DNA from: VAZQ01 sp963756715
GTDB lineage: Bacteria > Pseudomonadota > Alphaproteobacteria > Rhizobiales > Xanthobacteraceae
DNA length: 64,000 nucleotides
Reading direction: 5' to 3'
Assembly (NCBI GenBank): GCA_963756715.1
Contig: CAVWOV010000020.1
Coordinates: forward strand, 186,001-250,000
Part shown: in pieces, positions 55,929-64,000 of the stretch
Layout: the number at the start of each line of letters is the position of its first letter
How positions within the stretch are numbered: position 1 is the stretch's first letter
Position numbers and translations under genes: made by a program
The notes under the pieces: model-generated
Told to the model about the DNA's origin: nothing
Seen by the model: the letters and a program-made list of their open reading frames with translations, nothing else
Database searches by the model: none

Positions 55929-56781
55929 TTACTTTGACGACTCCAGCAAGGCGCGCAGCAGTCGATTGAACATGATCGGCCGCTTCGTACTGCACCCAAT
56001 GGCCGGCGCCAGGTACCATGTCGAACGTCGCCTGCGGTTGAAATTCCCGCAGCCGCTCCGCCACGAGTTCGACCGGCGACGTCACATCGTGCTCGCCCCA
56101 GATGCCTGCCACGCGCGCCTTCACGAATGGCACGCAGTCGGCCATCGCACTCGCCTGGACGATATGCTTGCCGCGCACGCGCGACAGCGGTGCGTTGTAA
56201 TGCTGAATATGGACCGCCAGTTCGTCGACCTTGCGCGGGTCATGGAGCATCAGGATGCCGAGGTTCTGCCGGTGAATGTCGCGCTTGGCATCTTCGGACG
56301 ACAGCCATCGCCAGGATTTCAACGGTTCCATGGGCTGGCGCGGCAACCGCATGCCGCCGCTGCCGACCAGCACCAGACATTCGACGCGGTCGCCGGCGAG
56401 GCGGGCAAGAAATCCGGCGATCATTCCGCCGAGCGAAAACCCCGCCAGTGAAAATCGTTTCGTCCCGACGATCTCTTGCAGTCCCGACCACAGGCTTTCG
56501 GCCATGCGCGCGGCGTTCACCGGTGGCTCCAGGTCTCCGGATTCGCCCGAGCCGGGCAGGTCCGGGACGAGCAGCGTGAAGCTCGTCGAGAGATCCTCGA
56601 TGTTGCGTACCCAGTGCATCCAGCTCCCGGTGCCGCCATGCAGCAGCACCAGCGGAGGCCCGGAGCCCCAGATCCGCCAGACGACGGTGCCTGCCTCGCT
56701 CGATGTCGCCCGGCGCGTGCTCGCCCGGTCGATTGCGGCGACGAAATCCGCGGGAGAGGGATCGGATGCAATCGTCGTCAT
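55929..56781 (-). CDS. Alpha/beta-fold hydrolase (frameshifted near the C-terminus)
   Basis: Serine hydrolase of about 283 residues. The oxyanion segment is LVLLHGGTGSWMHW, the nucleophile elbow G-F-S-L-G-G is near residue 118, the acid is in GIWGEHDVTSP, and the catalytic His is in MVPGAGHWVQYE. The written frame continues past the natural end into repeat DNA. Removing one base near 55968-55972 gives FNRLLRALLESSK and a stop at 55929. Its substrate is unknown. The start overlaps the end of the HAD gene (ATGA). Confidence 0.85.
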
Positions 56782-57485
56782 CGTGCCGCGATCGTCTGCA
56801 GGAAGCCGGTGAGATCGTCGGTGACGTGATCGACGTGCGGCGCGTCGCGGCCCTCGAGTTCCCAGCCCTCGCGCAGCACTTCGCGCGTGCCCTCCGGCAC
56901 CACCAGAACCGTGGTCATCCCGAGTTCGTGCGGAACGGCAAGGTTGCGCGCCAGGTCTTCGAACATGGCCGCCTTGTCGGCATCGACCGCGTGCACCTTG
57001 AGGAAGCGGTGGTAGGTCTGCGCCGATGGCTTGGGCTCTAGCTCGGCGGCGATGATATCGTACACGTGCTCGAAGTGATCGTGCAGGCCAAGCCGCGCCA
57101 GCACCGCGTCGGCATGCCGCCGGGTACCGTTCGTTAAGATCAGCTTGCGTCCGGGCAGCGTCTCGATGGCCGCGCCCAGCGCAGGGTTCGGCTCGATCGG
57201 CGAATGGTCGATCTGATGAACGTAGTCGAGGTAGTCGTCGGGCCCCATGCCGTGCTCGATCATCAGGCCACGCATCGAGGTGCCGTATCGTTTGTAGTAG
57301 TCCTTCTGCATGCGGAAGGCCTCATCTTTGGAGACCTTGAGGAAGCGCGCAATGTAATCGCGAATCCGTTCGTCCACCTGCTGCCAGAGATTGACGTGGT
57401 GGGGATAGAGGGTGTTGTCGAGATCGAATACCCAGGTTTCGATGTGTTCGAAAGCCCGCGGCGTGCGGTCGGCGGTACCGGTCAT
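56778..57485 (-). CDS. HAD-superfamily pyrimidine 5'-nucleotidase
   Basis: A 235-residue phosphatase. HAD motif I is D-L-D-N-T-L-Y (Asp21 and Asp23), motif II is in LILTNGTRRHAD, and a late acidic motif is in KAAMFEDLARNL. The protein resembles the SDT1/PHM8-type pyrimidine nucleotidase group common in these bacteria. The ATG at 57485 is the family start; the frame remains open much further upstream without a match. Confidence 0.88.
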   Translation of the reverse strand: MTGTADRTPRAFEHIETWVFDLDNTLYPHHVNLWQQVDERIRDYIARFLKVSKDEAFRMQKDYYKRYGTSMRGLMIEHGMGPDDYLDYVHQIDHSPIEPNPALGAAIETLPGRKLILTNGTRRHADAVLARLGLHDHFEHVYDIIAAELEPKPSAQTYHRFLKVHAVDADKAAMFEDLARNLAVPHELGMTTVLVVPEGTREVLREGWELEGRDAPHVDHVTDDLTGFLQTIAAR

Positions 57486-57547
57486 GGCAGGTGCGGCGTT
57501 GAAATGACGAGGGGAGAGGTCAGCGCGGCAATTTGTCGAATCATGTC

Positions 57548-58927
57548 TTAGTCTTCGATCACGTTCTTGAGCGGCCAGTTGAACAGCCAGATGACGACCC
57601 CGGCGGCCGCGGCGATGCCGGCGATCATCAGAAAAAAATGCATCTTGTCCATGGTGCTCCAGAAGCTGCCAAGCCAGCCGGCAATGAGGTTGCCGAAGAA
57701 ACTGGTGCCAAGCCAGACTCCCATCATCATCGAGACGACGCGTGCCGGCGACACCTTCGATACCAACGATAACGCGGTCGGGGAAATATAGAGTTCGCCC
57801 AGCGTGATCACGGCAAAATATCCGAGTAGCCAGAGCCAAGTCGCTGAATCACCCGCCGCCGACCACGCGGCGCCGACCAGGATCAGATTGGCGAGCGCCA
57901 CACCGAAACAGCCGAGCGCCATTTTGGTGATGGTTGTCGGCTCGCGGCCGCGCCGTTCCTGCCAGGCCCACAGCACGATGACGAACGGCGTGAAGGCGAT
58001 GATCATGAGCGGGTTGATCGCCTGAAACCAAGTGACGGGAATCTCGCCCTTCCAGACGAGGAGATCGATATGGCGGTCGGTGTAGTCGTCCGCCCAGAGC
58101 GCGATGGTGTTGCCTTGCTGCTCGTAGGTTGCCCAGAACAGCGATACCGGGACGAACAGCAGGACGAGTGCCACGAGGCTGCGCCATTCGGTACGGTCGA
58201 GCGGCCGTTTGTCGCTGCCTTCGACGCGTGCGCGATGGAGTTCGTCGGGCGGCAGAGTTGGCAGTGCATAGAGGTAGACCACGATCGCAATGATCATTCC
58301 GACGCCGGCCGCGGCAAAACCGTAGTGCCACCCGATCTCCTCGCCAAGCGTGCCGCACACAAAGGGCGCCAGCAGGGCGCCGAGATTGATGCCGACATAG
58401 AAGATCAAATAGGCGCGGTCGCGGCGCGAGTCGCCCCGCTCGTAGAGTCCGCCCACCTGCGCTGACATGTTGGGCTTGAAGGCACCGTTGCCGAGAATGA
58501 GGACGGTGAGCGCCAACAGGAACAACGACTCGAAGGCCATCATGAAGTGGCCGATCGCCATCAACGTGGCGCCGATCAGGATCGTGCGGTGCTGGCCGAG
58601 CAGCCGGTCGGCGATGAGGCCGCCGAACACCGGCGTAAGATAAACGAATGCAGTGTAGAGGCCGTAAATATGCGACGCGAAGGGCTGCACGCCGAGCGGC
58701 CCGAACATCCCTTCGAGAGTGTTCCTGAGCGTGGTTATGCCGATCACGTCGGCGTGCCCGGGCAGCAGCAGGTACTTGGTCATATACAGCACGAGCAGCG
58801 CGCGCATGCCGTAATAGGAAAAGCGCTCCCACATCTCGGTGGTAAACAGGAACGTCAGGCCGCGCGGGTGGCCGAACAGATCTGTTGACGGGCGGTAGGG
58901 GCCGTGTTCAGCGGGCCATGAGCTCAT
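57548..58927 (-). CDS. POT-family proton-dependent oligopeptide transporter
   Basis: A 459-residue MFS transporter of the PTR/POT family with 12 or more helices. The signature E-x-x-E-R-F-x-Y-Y appears as TEMWERFSYYGMRALLVLYM, where the first Glu of the motif is replaced by the T-E-M-W-E spacing. A second family segment is FYVGINLGALLAPFVCG. It imports di- and tripeptides with protons. Its place beside a hydrolase/phosphatase pair gives no further hint. Confidence 0.9.
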   Translation of the reverse strand: MSSWPAEHGPYRPSTDLFGHPRGLTFLFTTEMWERFSYYGMRALLVLYMTKYLLLPGHADVIGITTLRNTLEGMFGPLGVQPFASHIYGLYTAFVYLTPVFGGLIADRLLGQHRTILIGATLMAIGHFMMAFESLFLLALTVLILGNGAFKPNMSAQVGGLYERGDSRRDRAYLIFYVGINLGALLAPFVCGTLGEEIGWHYGFAAAGVGMIIAIVVYLYALPTLPPDELHRARVEGSDKRPLDRTEWRSLVALVLLFVPVSLFWATYEQQGNTIALWADDYTDRHIDLLVWKGEIPVTWFQAINPLMIIAFTPFVIVLWAWQERRGREPTTITKMALGCFGVALANLILVGAAWSAAGDSATWLWLLGYFAVITLGELYISPTALSLVSKVSPARVVSMMMGVWLGTSFFGNLIAGWLGSFWSTMDKMHFFLMIAGIAAAAGVVIWLFNWPLKNVIED

Positions 58928-59172
58928 CGAATACGCTTCTTCCGGGTCCGCGCCATCGCGGATCGTGCCCCGTCAATGCGAGAGCGGAGTGGTCCAGTCA
59001 ACACGATCTGGGGCCTCGACGAGCCCGGCAGCCCCGCGAACCTAGAACGTGCGAGATAGCCGCGTCAAACTGTGGCATTCGACACGCCCTCGCGCACGGG
59101 TTGCGAAGTTGCTAGGGTCGCCGGCAGGCGATCAGCGAAAACAATGCCGCCGTACCAAAGGGAGACTCGTTC

Positions 59173-60165
59173 ATGCGATTGATTGGTTCCATACGCGTCC
59201 TGCTGTTGGCTTTACTCGTGACGGCGACGGCCGGGTCGGTCTATCCGGCTCTCGCGCAAGGCGACGCCGGCTATCCGAGCAAGCCTATCCGCTTCATCGT
59301 CGGCTTTGGCGCCGGCGGCGGAAACGACCTGTTCGCGCGACTCCTGGGACAGAAGCTGTCGGAGAATATCGGGCAGCCGGTGATCATCGAGAACAAGCCT
59401 GGCGCCGGCGGGCGGCTTGCTGTCGAATACGCCATGAGTCAGCCGGCGGACGGTTACACGTTGGTGATCGGTGCGTCCGGTCAGATGGCGATCGCGGCGG
59501 CGATCTATCCCAAGCTGCCGTATCATCCGACCACGACCTTCACGCCGCTCACCATGACCGCGTCGTTTCCCCTGATCCTTGCCGGTCCGATGGACGACTC
59601 CATCAAGTCGGTCAAAGACCTCGTGGCCTATGGCAAAGCCCATCCCGACAAATCGAACTACGCGACCACTTCGCCAGCCTTCACCATCACGACCGAACTG
59701 TTCAAGCTCAAGACCGGCATGCCGGCGCAGCCGATCCCGTATAAGAGCAGCAACGAAATGATGCTCAGCATCGCCGGCAAACAGACGCTGTTTGCCATCG
59801 CCGACGGCCCGCCCACGGTGCCGCTGGTGAAAGGCGGCAAGATTCGCGCCCTTGCGGTCACCGGGGCGGAGCGCTCCGCCGAACTGCCGGACGTGCCGAG
59901 CATGGCCGAAGTCGGGCTGCCGGACGTAAATATCGGGCTCTGGAGCGGCGTGTTCACTTTGGCCAAAACCCCGCCCGCGGTCGTCAAGAAACTTGAGGCG
60001 GAGTTGCGCCGCGCGCTCGCCGACCCCGGCGTGCGCAGCAAGCTCAAGGCAATGGCGGTCAATCCGGGCGGCGGCTCAGGCGAAGAATTCGCCAAGCTGA
60101 TCAATGCCGACATCAAGGCCATCACCGAGGTGGTCAAGGCCGCGAACCTGAAATTCGAGAATTAG
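59173..60165 (+). CDS. Bug-family solute-binding protein
   Basis: Periplasmic binding protein of 330 residues. The signal peptide ends at A-L-A-Q (about residue 29). The Bug core starts YPSKPIRFIVGFGAGGGNDL and continues with QPVIIENKPGAGGRLAVEYA. GGGAG lies 8 bp before the ATG. It is the third Bug protein in the window and again has no TctAB genes. It converges with the Vgb-like gene across a hairpin. Confidence 0.9.
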   Translation: MRLIGSIRVLLLALLVTATAGSVYPALAQGDAGYPSKPIRFIVGFGAGGGNDLFARLLGQKLSENIGQPVIIENKPGAGGRLAVEYAMSQPADGYTLVIGASGQMAIAAAIYPKLPYHPTTTFTPLTMTASFPLILAGPMDDSIKSVKDLVAYGKAHPDKSNYATTSPAFTITTELFKLKTGMPAQPIPYKSSNEMMLSIAGKQTLFAIADGPPTVPLVKGGKIRALAVTGAERSAELPDVPSMAEVGLPDVNIGLWSGVFTLAKTPPAVVKKLEAELRRALADPGVRSKLKAMAVNPGGGSGEEFAKLINADIKAITEVVKAANLKFEN

Positions 60166-60189
60166 CTCGCGTCACTCAATTGGTTTGAT

Positions 60190-60224
60190 CCGGCATCCTC
60201 CTCCGCTGTGGAAGAGGATGCCGG
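60190..60224. terminator. Hairpin between converging Bug and Vgb-like genes
   Basis: CCGGCATCCTC (60190-60200) and GAGGATGCCGG (60214-60224) form a perfect 11-bp stem around a 13-nt loop, 25 bp after one stop and 17 bp after the other. No T-tract is evident. Confidence 0.55.
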
Positions 60225-60241
60225 ATTGCCGCTCGCCGGTA

Positions 60242-61900
60242 TCAGTCCAGCGGCTCCAGTTTGATCACCGACGCGCCGTGGTTGCTCCCGACCCAGAAGG
60301 TTACCGGCGTCGTTGAATTGTCGACGTGGACGCGCCGGATATTGGTCGTGCGGGGCAGAAGGTACTCGACGAATTCGCCGCTCTTGGTATTGAGCCGCAC
60401 GATGCGGTCATTGAGCATGGAGCCGGTCCACGCATTCTCGTTCTTGTCGAGCGTCACGTCGTAGGGATTGGTCCACTTCGTCGGCAACTGCCATTCGGCG
60501 AACTTCTCGGTCTTGGTATCGAACATCGCGATCTTGTCGCCGCGATATTCCCCGACCCAGAGACGGTCCTGCGCATCCATTTGGCCGCGGCGCAATGCCG
60601 GGCTCGGGGTGAGCAGGGCAAACAGCTTGATGTCGCCGGTCTTGGCGTCGATCCGGCCGATGTGCTTTTGCCGGAAGTCGGTGAAATACACGTTGTTCTT
60701 GGAGTCAGGCACCACGTCATAGACGTTGTGCGGCTCGCCCTTGGGCGCGTTCTTGAACGGCTCCCAGGTCTCGATCTTGCCGGTTGCGATGTCGAGCCGG
60801 TGAATGCCGGCGAAGCCGTTGTTCTGCGCCCAGACCTTGCCATCCACGTGCGAGAACTGCGGGCTCACCATGTTGACCTGCGCGGCATCGATGTTCTGCT
60901 CCGCCGGCAGCGGCCAGAACTTGAACTGCTCAGTCTTGCGGTCGAACTTGACGATCGTGGCCTGGTACATGTTGCCGAGCCAGAGATCGCCCGCTTTGTC
61001 CTGGCGCAAGCCGAGGAACCCGGTCGGGAATTCGGGCTTATGCAGGGGAACAGGATATTCCTTGTGCGCGCCGGTCTTCGGATCGAGGCGGCCGAGGAAC
61101 TGCTCGCCGAAGCTCGAATACCAGGCGATGCCGTCGGCATCGACGATTACGTCGTGAGGCTCGATCGTCTCGCGCCCGAGATCGTATTCGGTGATGACGA
61201 CGCGCGTCGCGCGGCCCTTCGGCCGCGGCAGCGTCTTGAGCTGGTACTTCCACTGCGCGCCGGCGCTCAGGTTGATGCCGCTGAGGAAGTTGGCGGCGCT
61301 GCGATAGACCTGAACTCGCTGGTCGCCGCGTTCCTCCATCCGCCGTTCGCCTTTGCGCAGTTGCGGATGCGCCGGAATGCTCTGGTTCACGTAGCCCTGC
61401 ATGCGCGGCAGCGTGATGTTGATGAATTCGTCGGCAGTGTGGGTGGAGCGTGCGATGCGCTCGACCGTATGGCAGCCGACGCAGCCAAGCATCGCGTTCT
61501 TCTGCTGGTCAGTGCCGGGGAAACTCGCCAGCCACTCGCCGTTCGACATCTGCGCGGCGAGATCTTCGGTCTTGCGCAGCTTGAGGTCGAGGTTTGCCGG
61601 CTGTTGCGCGGCGAGTTCGACCGTGGCGGGGCGGTCGAGATCGTAGCCGATCGCCCGGATGCGAACCGCGTATTGGCCCGGATCGAGTTTGCCATCCGGG
61701 AAGGCGTAACGCCCGGTGGCGTCGCTGACGACCGTGACGGTGATCGTCGAGCCGGTCCTCTTGGCGCTGACCAGAACGCCCTCCATCGCGCCTTCTTCGG
61801 CGGAGGTGACCTGCCCGGCCAGGGTCTGGGCCTGCGCCGTGGCGCCGACGCCTATTGCGAGCGCAAGACTGGCGCAGATTGAAACAAGTGAGCTTATCAT
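60242..61900 (-). CDS. Periplasmic Vgb-like beta-propeller with carboxypeptidase-regulatory domain and c-type heme site
   Basis: A 552-residue exported protein. The signal peptide ends near A-Q-A-Q (residue 25). Next is a carboxypeptidase-regulatory-like beta-sandwich (about 26-110). A heme-binding site C-V-G-C-H lies at 140-144. A streptogramin-lyase-like (Vgb) beta-propeller follows from about residue 235 (ITEYDLGRETIEPHDVIVDA; GDLWLGNMYQATIVKFDR; MLNDRIVRLNTKSGEFVEYL). The fusion suggests a periplasmic redox enzyme or sensor rather than an antibiotic lyase. The function is unknown. Confidence 0.8.
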   Translation of the reverse strand: MISSLVSICASLALAIGVGATAQAQTLAGQVTSAEEGAMEGVLVSAKRTGSTITVTVVSDATGRYAFPDGKLDPGQYAVRIRAIGYDLDRPATVELAAQQPANLDLKLRKTEDLAAQMSNGEWLASFPGTDQQKNAMLGCVGCHTVERIARSTHTADEFINITLPRMQGYVNQSIPAHPQLRKGERRMEERGDQRVQVYRSAANFLSGINLSAGAQWKYQLKTLPRPKGRATRVVITEYDLGRETIEPHDVIVDADGIAWYSSFGEQFLGRLDPKTGAHKEYPVPLHKPEFPTGFLGLRQDKAGDLWLGNMYQATIVKFDRKTEQFKFWPLPAEQNIDAAQVNMVSPQFSHVDGKVWAQNNGFAGIHRLDIATGKIETWEPFKNAPKGEPHNVYDVVPDSKNNVYFTDFRQKHIGRIDAKTGDIKLFALLTPSPALRRGQMDAQDRLWVGEYRGDKIAMFDTKTEKFAEWQLPTKWTNPYDVTLDKNENAWTGSMLNDRIVRLNTKSGEFVEYLLPRTTNIRRVHVDNSTTPVTFWVGSNHGASVIKLEPLD

Positions 61901-62039
61901 GGGGTTTCCTTCCTAGAGGTGCAACACTGACGGCGCACTCTCATCGCGCGCATTCCACTCCTAATTCCCGGCCGGTTCAATCCGTGTGGCGCGCGTACCC
62001 AGCATGCCGGAGGTGCGGGGGAGTCAATTCCAGTCGTGC

Positions 62040-62366
62040 TCAAGGGCGGTAATGCACCGCAAGCCAGATGGTGTCGCGGCCGGGTTCGGTCCAGGCCACG
62101 CGGTGCCGCTGGTGCGCCGGAATGAGCAGATGATCTCCGGCAACAAGCGTGCGCGGCGCGGCCTCGCCCTCGAACAACACGCCAGCCGAACCGGCAAGCA
62201 CAGTCACCCATTCGTGCCAGTCCTGGTCGTACCAGAAGCCGTCCGGGCTCTCATGGCCACGCGAGACGATGCGCTCAATGCGGACACTAGGTGAGGCGAC
62301 GAGTTTGTCGATTTGTTCTTGCGGCAGGTCCGGCGGAATATCGGCAAAGAGATTCTGAGCAGCCAT
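62040..62366 (-). CDS. Small cupin-domain protein
   Basis: A single-domain cupin of 108 residues. The metal-site motif 1 is in WHEWVTVLAGSAGVLFEG and motif 2 in GDHLLIPAHQRHRVAWTE. Related proteins are often annotated only as cupin or as phosphoribosylaminoimidazole-carboxylase-like. No reaction can be assigned. It lies 10 bp upstream of the parE stop codon on the same strand, that is, just downstream of parE. Confidence 0.85.
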   Translation of the reverse strand: MAAQNLFADIPPDLPQEQIDKLVASPSVRIERIVSRGHESPDGFWYDQDWHEWVTVLAGSAGVLFEGEAAPRTLVAGDHLLIPAHQRHRVAWTEPGRDTIWLAVHYRP

Positions 62367-62376
62367 CGGCGATCCG

Positions 62377-64000
62377 CTAGACGTCCAGCATCTCTTCGCT
62401 CGCGAACTCCGCCTTCTCCTGGATGAAATCGAAGCGGGCCTCCGGCTTGTTGCCCATCAGCCGCTCGACCGAGCCGTCGGTGCCTTTGCGCTCGTCCTCG
62501 ACCACCACGACGCGCAGCAATGTTCGCTTCTTCGGGTCCATGGTGGTTTCCTTGAGCTGGCTCGCCATCATCTCGCCCAGCCCCTTGAAGCGGCCGACAT
62601 CCACGTTGGCGTTGGCGTGGAATTCCTTCTTGAGCAGTTCCGCCTTGTGCTTGTCGTCGCGCGCATAGACGGTCTTGCCGCCATGGGTGAGGCGGTAGAG
62701 CGGCGGCACCGCGAGATAGAGGTGGCCGTCGTCGATCAGCTTCGGCATCTGGCGGTAGAAGAACGTGATCAGCAGTGACGCAATGTGCGCGCCGTCGACA
62801 TCGGCGTCGGTCATCACGATCACCTTCTCGTAGCGCAGGTCCTGCTCGCGGTAGTGCGCGCCGTAGCCGGAGCCGAGCGCCTGGATGAGATCGGCGAGCT
62901 GCTGGTTCTGCGCCAGCTTGTCCTTGCCGGCGGAGGCGACGTTGAGGATCTTTCCGCGCAGCGGCAGGATCGCCTGCGAGGCGCGGTCGCGCGCCTGCTT
63001 GGCGGAGCCGCCGGCCGAATCGCCCTCGACGATGAATATCTCCGAGCCCTGCGCCGCGGTGTTGGTGCAATCGGCAAGCTTGCCGGGAAGCCGCAGCTTG
63101 CGCACCGCGGACTTTCGCGAAATCTCCTTTTCCTGGCGGCGGCGCACGCGTTCGTCGGCGCGCTCGACCACGAAATCGAGCAGTTTGTTGGCTTGCATCG
63201 GATTGCCGGCAAGCCAGTGATCGAACGGGTCCTTGATCGCGTTCTCGACAATGCGCGTCGCTTCGGCAGTGGCGAGCCGGTCCTTGGTCTGGCCCTGGAA
63301 TTCCGGCTCGCGGATGAACACCGACATCATGCAGCCGGCGCCGGTCATGACGTCGTCCGAGGTGATCGATGCCGCGCGCTTGCCCTGGCCCACGCGCTCG
63401 GCGTGATCCTTGAGGCCTTTGGTGAGGGCGCTGCGCAGTCCCGATTCATGGGTGCCGCCGTCCGGCGTCGGGATGGTGTTGCAATAGGATGAGAGAAAGC
63501 CATCCATGTCGGCAGTCCAGGCGACCGCCCATTCGGCGCCGCCATGCTTGCCAGTCTTGCCGGCGCTGCCGGTGAAGATGTCGGGATGCACCAGCGTCGC
63601 GCCGTCAAGCTGCGCACTGAGATAATCCTTGAGGCCCTGCGCGAAGTGGAACGTCGCCTTCTCGGGCACGTCGTCGCCGCGCAACAGTTCCTTCGCGCAC
63701 GACCAGCGGATCTCGACGCCGCCGTAGAGGTAGGCCTTCGAGCGCGCCATTTTGAAGATGCGCTCGGGACGGAAATGCGCGCTCTTGCCGAAAATCTCCG
63801 GATCGGGACGGAAGCGCACCTTGGTGCCGCGCCGGTTCGGCGCGCGCCCGGCCTTCTCCAGCTTGCCCTTCGGCTTGCCGCGCTCGAATGCCATGCGGTA
63901 GAGCGTCTGTTCGCGCGCGACCTCGACCTCCATGCGTTCCGACAGCGCATTCGCCACCGACACACCGACGCCGTGCAAGCCGCCTGAGGTTTCGTACACA
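62377..64000 (-). CDS. parE: DNA topoisomerase IV subunit B (5' part lies beyond the window)
   Basis: ATPase subunit of topoisomerase IV, which separates daughter chromosomes. The visible ~540 residues begin inside the GHKL ATPase domain (YETSGGLHGVGVSVANALSE) and continue through the transducer to the Toprim domain (FIVEGDSAGGSAKQARDRAS; VMTDADVDGAHIASL) and the C-terminal GyrB-type segment (VGRFKGLGEMMASQLKETTM). The GyrB-specific insert is absent, and the short C-terminus supports ParE. The reading frame is intact. The cupin gene follows 10 bp downstream. Confidence 0.93.
   Translation of the reverse strand, partial: VYETSGGLHGVGVSVANALSERMEVEVAREQTLYRMAFERGKPKGKLEKAGRAPNRRGTKVRFRPDPEIFGKSAHFRPERIFKMARSKAYLYGGVEIRWSCAKELLRGDDVPEKATFHFAQGLKDYLSAQLDGATLVHPDIFTGSAGKTGKHGGAEWAVAWTADMDGFLSSYCNTIPTPDGGTHESGLRSALTKGLKDHAERVGQGKRAASITSDDVMTGAGCMMSVFIREPEFQGQTKDRLATAEATRIVENAIKDPFDHWLAGNPMQANKLLDFVVERADERVRRRQEKEISRKSAVRKLRLPGKLADCTNTAAQGSEIFIVEGDSAGGSAKQARDRASQAILPLRGKILNVASAGKDKLAQNQQLADLIQALGSGYGAHYREQDLRYEKVIVMTDADVDGAHIASLLITFFYRQMPKLIDDGHLYLAVPPLYRLTHGGKTVYARDDKHKAELLKKEFHANANVDVGRFKGLGEMMASQLKETTMDPKKRTLLRVVVVEDERKGTDGSVERLMGNKPEARFDFIQEKAEFASEEMLDV

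Noticed and set aside
60326..61882. A 518-residue plus-strand open frame opposite the Vgb-like gene
   Set aside because: Shadow frame; the minus-strand protein has a signal peptide, heme motif and propeller repeats.

Overview
The window is a 64 kb piece of high-GC alphaproteobacterial chromosome. Gene content and protein resemblance point to the Hyphomicrobiales (Bradyrhizobium, Rhodopseudomonas, Pseudolabrys type): a yejABEF peptide transporter, a full Tad/Cpa pilus locus, Bug-type solute-binding proteins, a CycM-like membrane cytochrome c, a DnaX without the usual zinc cysteines, and the blocks dnaX-ybaB-recR and def-fmt-truA. I saw no tRNA, rRNA, insertion sequence, prophage or CRISPR. One structural RNA is clear, the small SRP RNA (ffs) with its promoter.

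Layout: 1-7.9 kb is accessory metabolism (TPP-enzyme fragment, sulfatase, phosphomannomutase, nitroreductase, two LysR regulators, an FAD monooxygenase, a DUF1127 protein). 7.9-10.4 kb holds pheA, kdsB and cycM. 10.6-18.3 kb is a yej-type ABC importer operon with two tandem binding proteins, followed by a NUDIX hydrolase and a frameshifted hydroxyacid dehydrogenase. 20-22.3 kb carries an NlpC/P60 peptidase and leucyl aminopeptidase. 22.4-36 kb is the Tad pilus locus: tadD, tadC, tadB, cpaF, cpaE, cpaD, cpaC, cpaB, cpaA, a 54-residue Flp pilin, a CpaC-N-like protein and two TadE-like pseudopilins. 36-48.8 kb is mostly housekeeping (Lrp, PfkB kinase, nudC, HIT, ffs, dnaX, ybaB, recR, ampG, rmuC, def, fmt, truA). 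48.8-52.5 kb is an unusual module, then come dapE, DUF805, dapD, hupE, hydrolases, a POT transporter, a Bug protein, a Vgb-like protein with a heme site, a cupin and the 3' part of parE.

The most interesting feature is at 49878-51512 (minus). Two open stretches in the same frame are separated only by one TGA. The TGA sits where the UGSC selenoprotein family has selenocysteine, giving U-S-T-C, and it is followed 17 nt later by a hairpin with a GGUC loop that looks like a bacterial SECIS element. A thioredoxin-reductase-like gene lies immediately upstream and a Bug solute-binding protein converges on it. This looks like a selenoprotein/flavin-reductase module placed between truA and dapE.

A caution for the whole window: at least a dozen conserved genes carry single-base frameshifts, and nearly all read as one extra base. 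This pattern suggests insertion-type sequencing error rather than gene decay. The selenoprotein gene needs no frame change, so it does not fit that error pattern.
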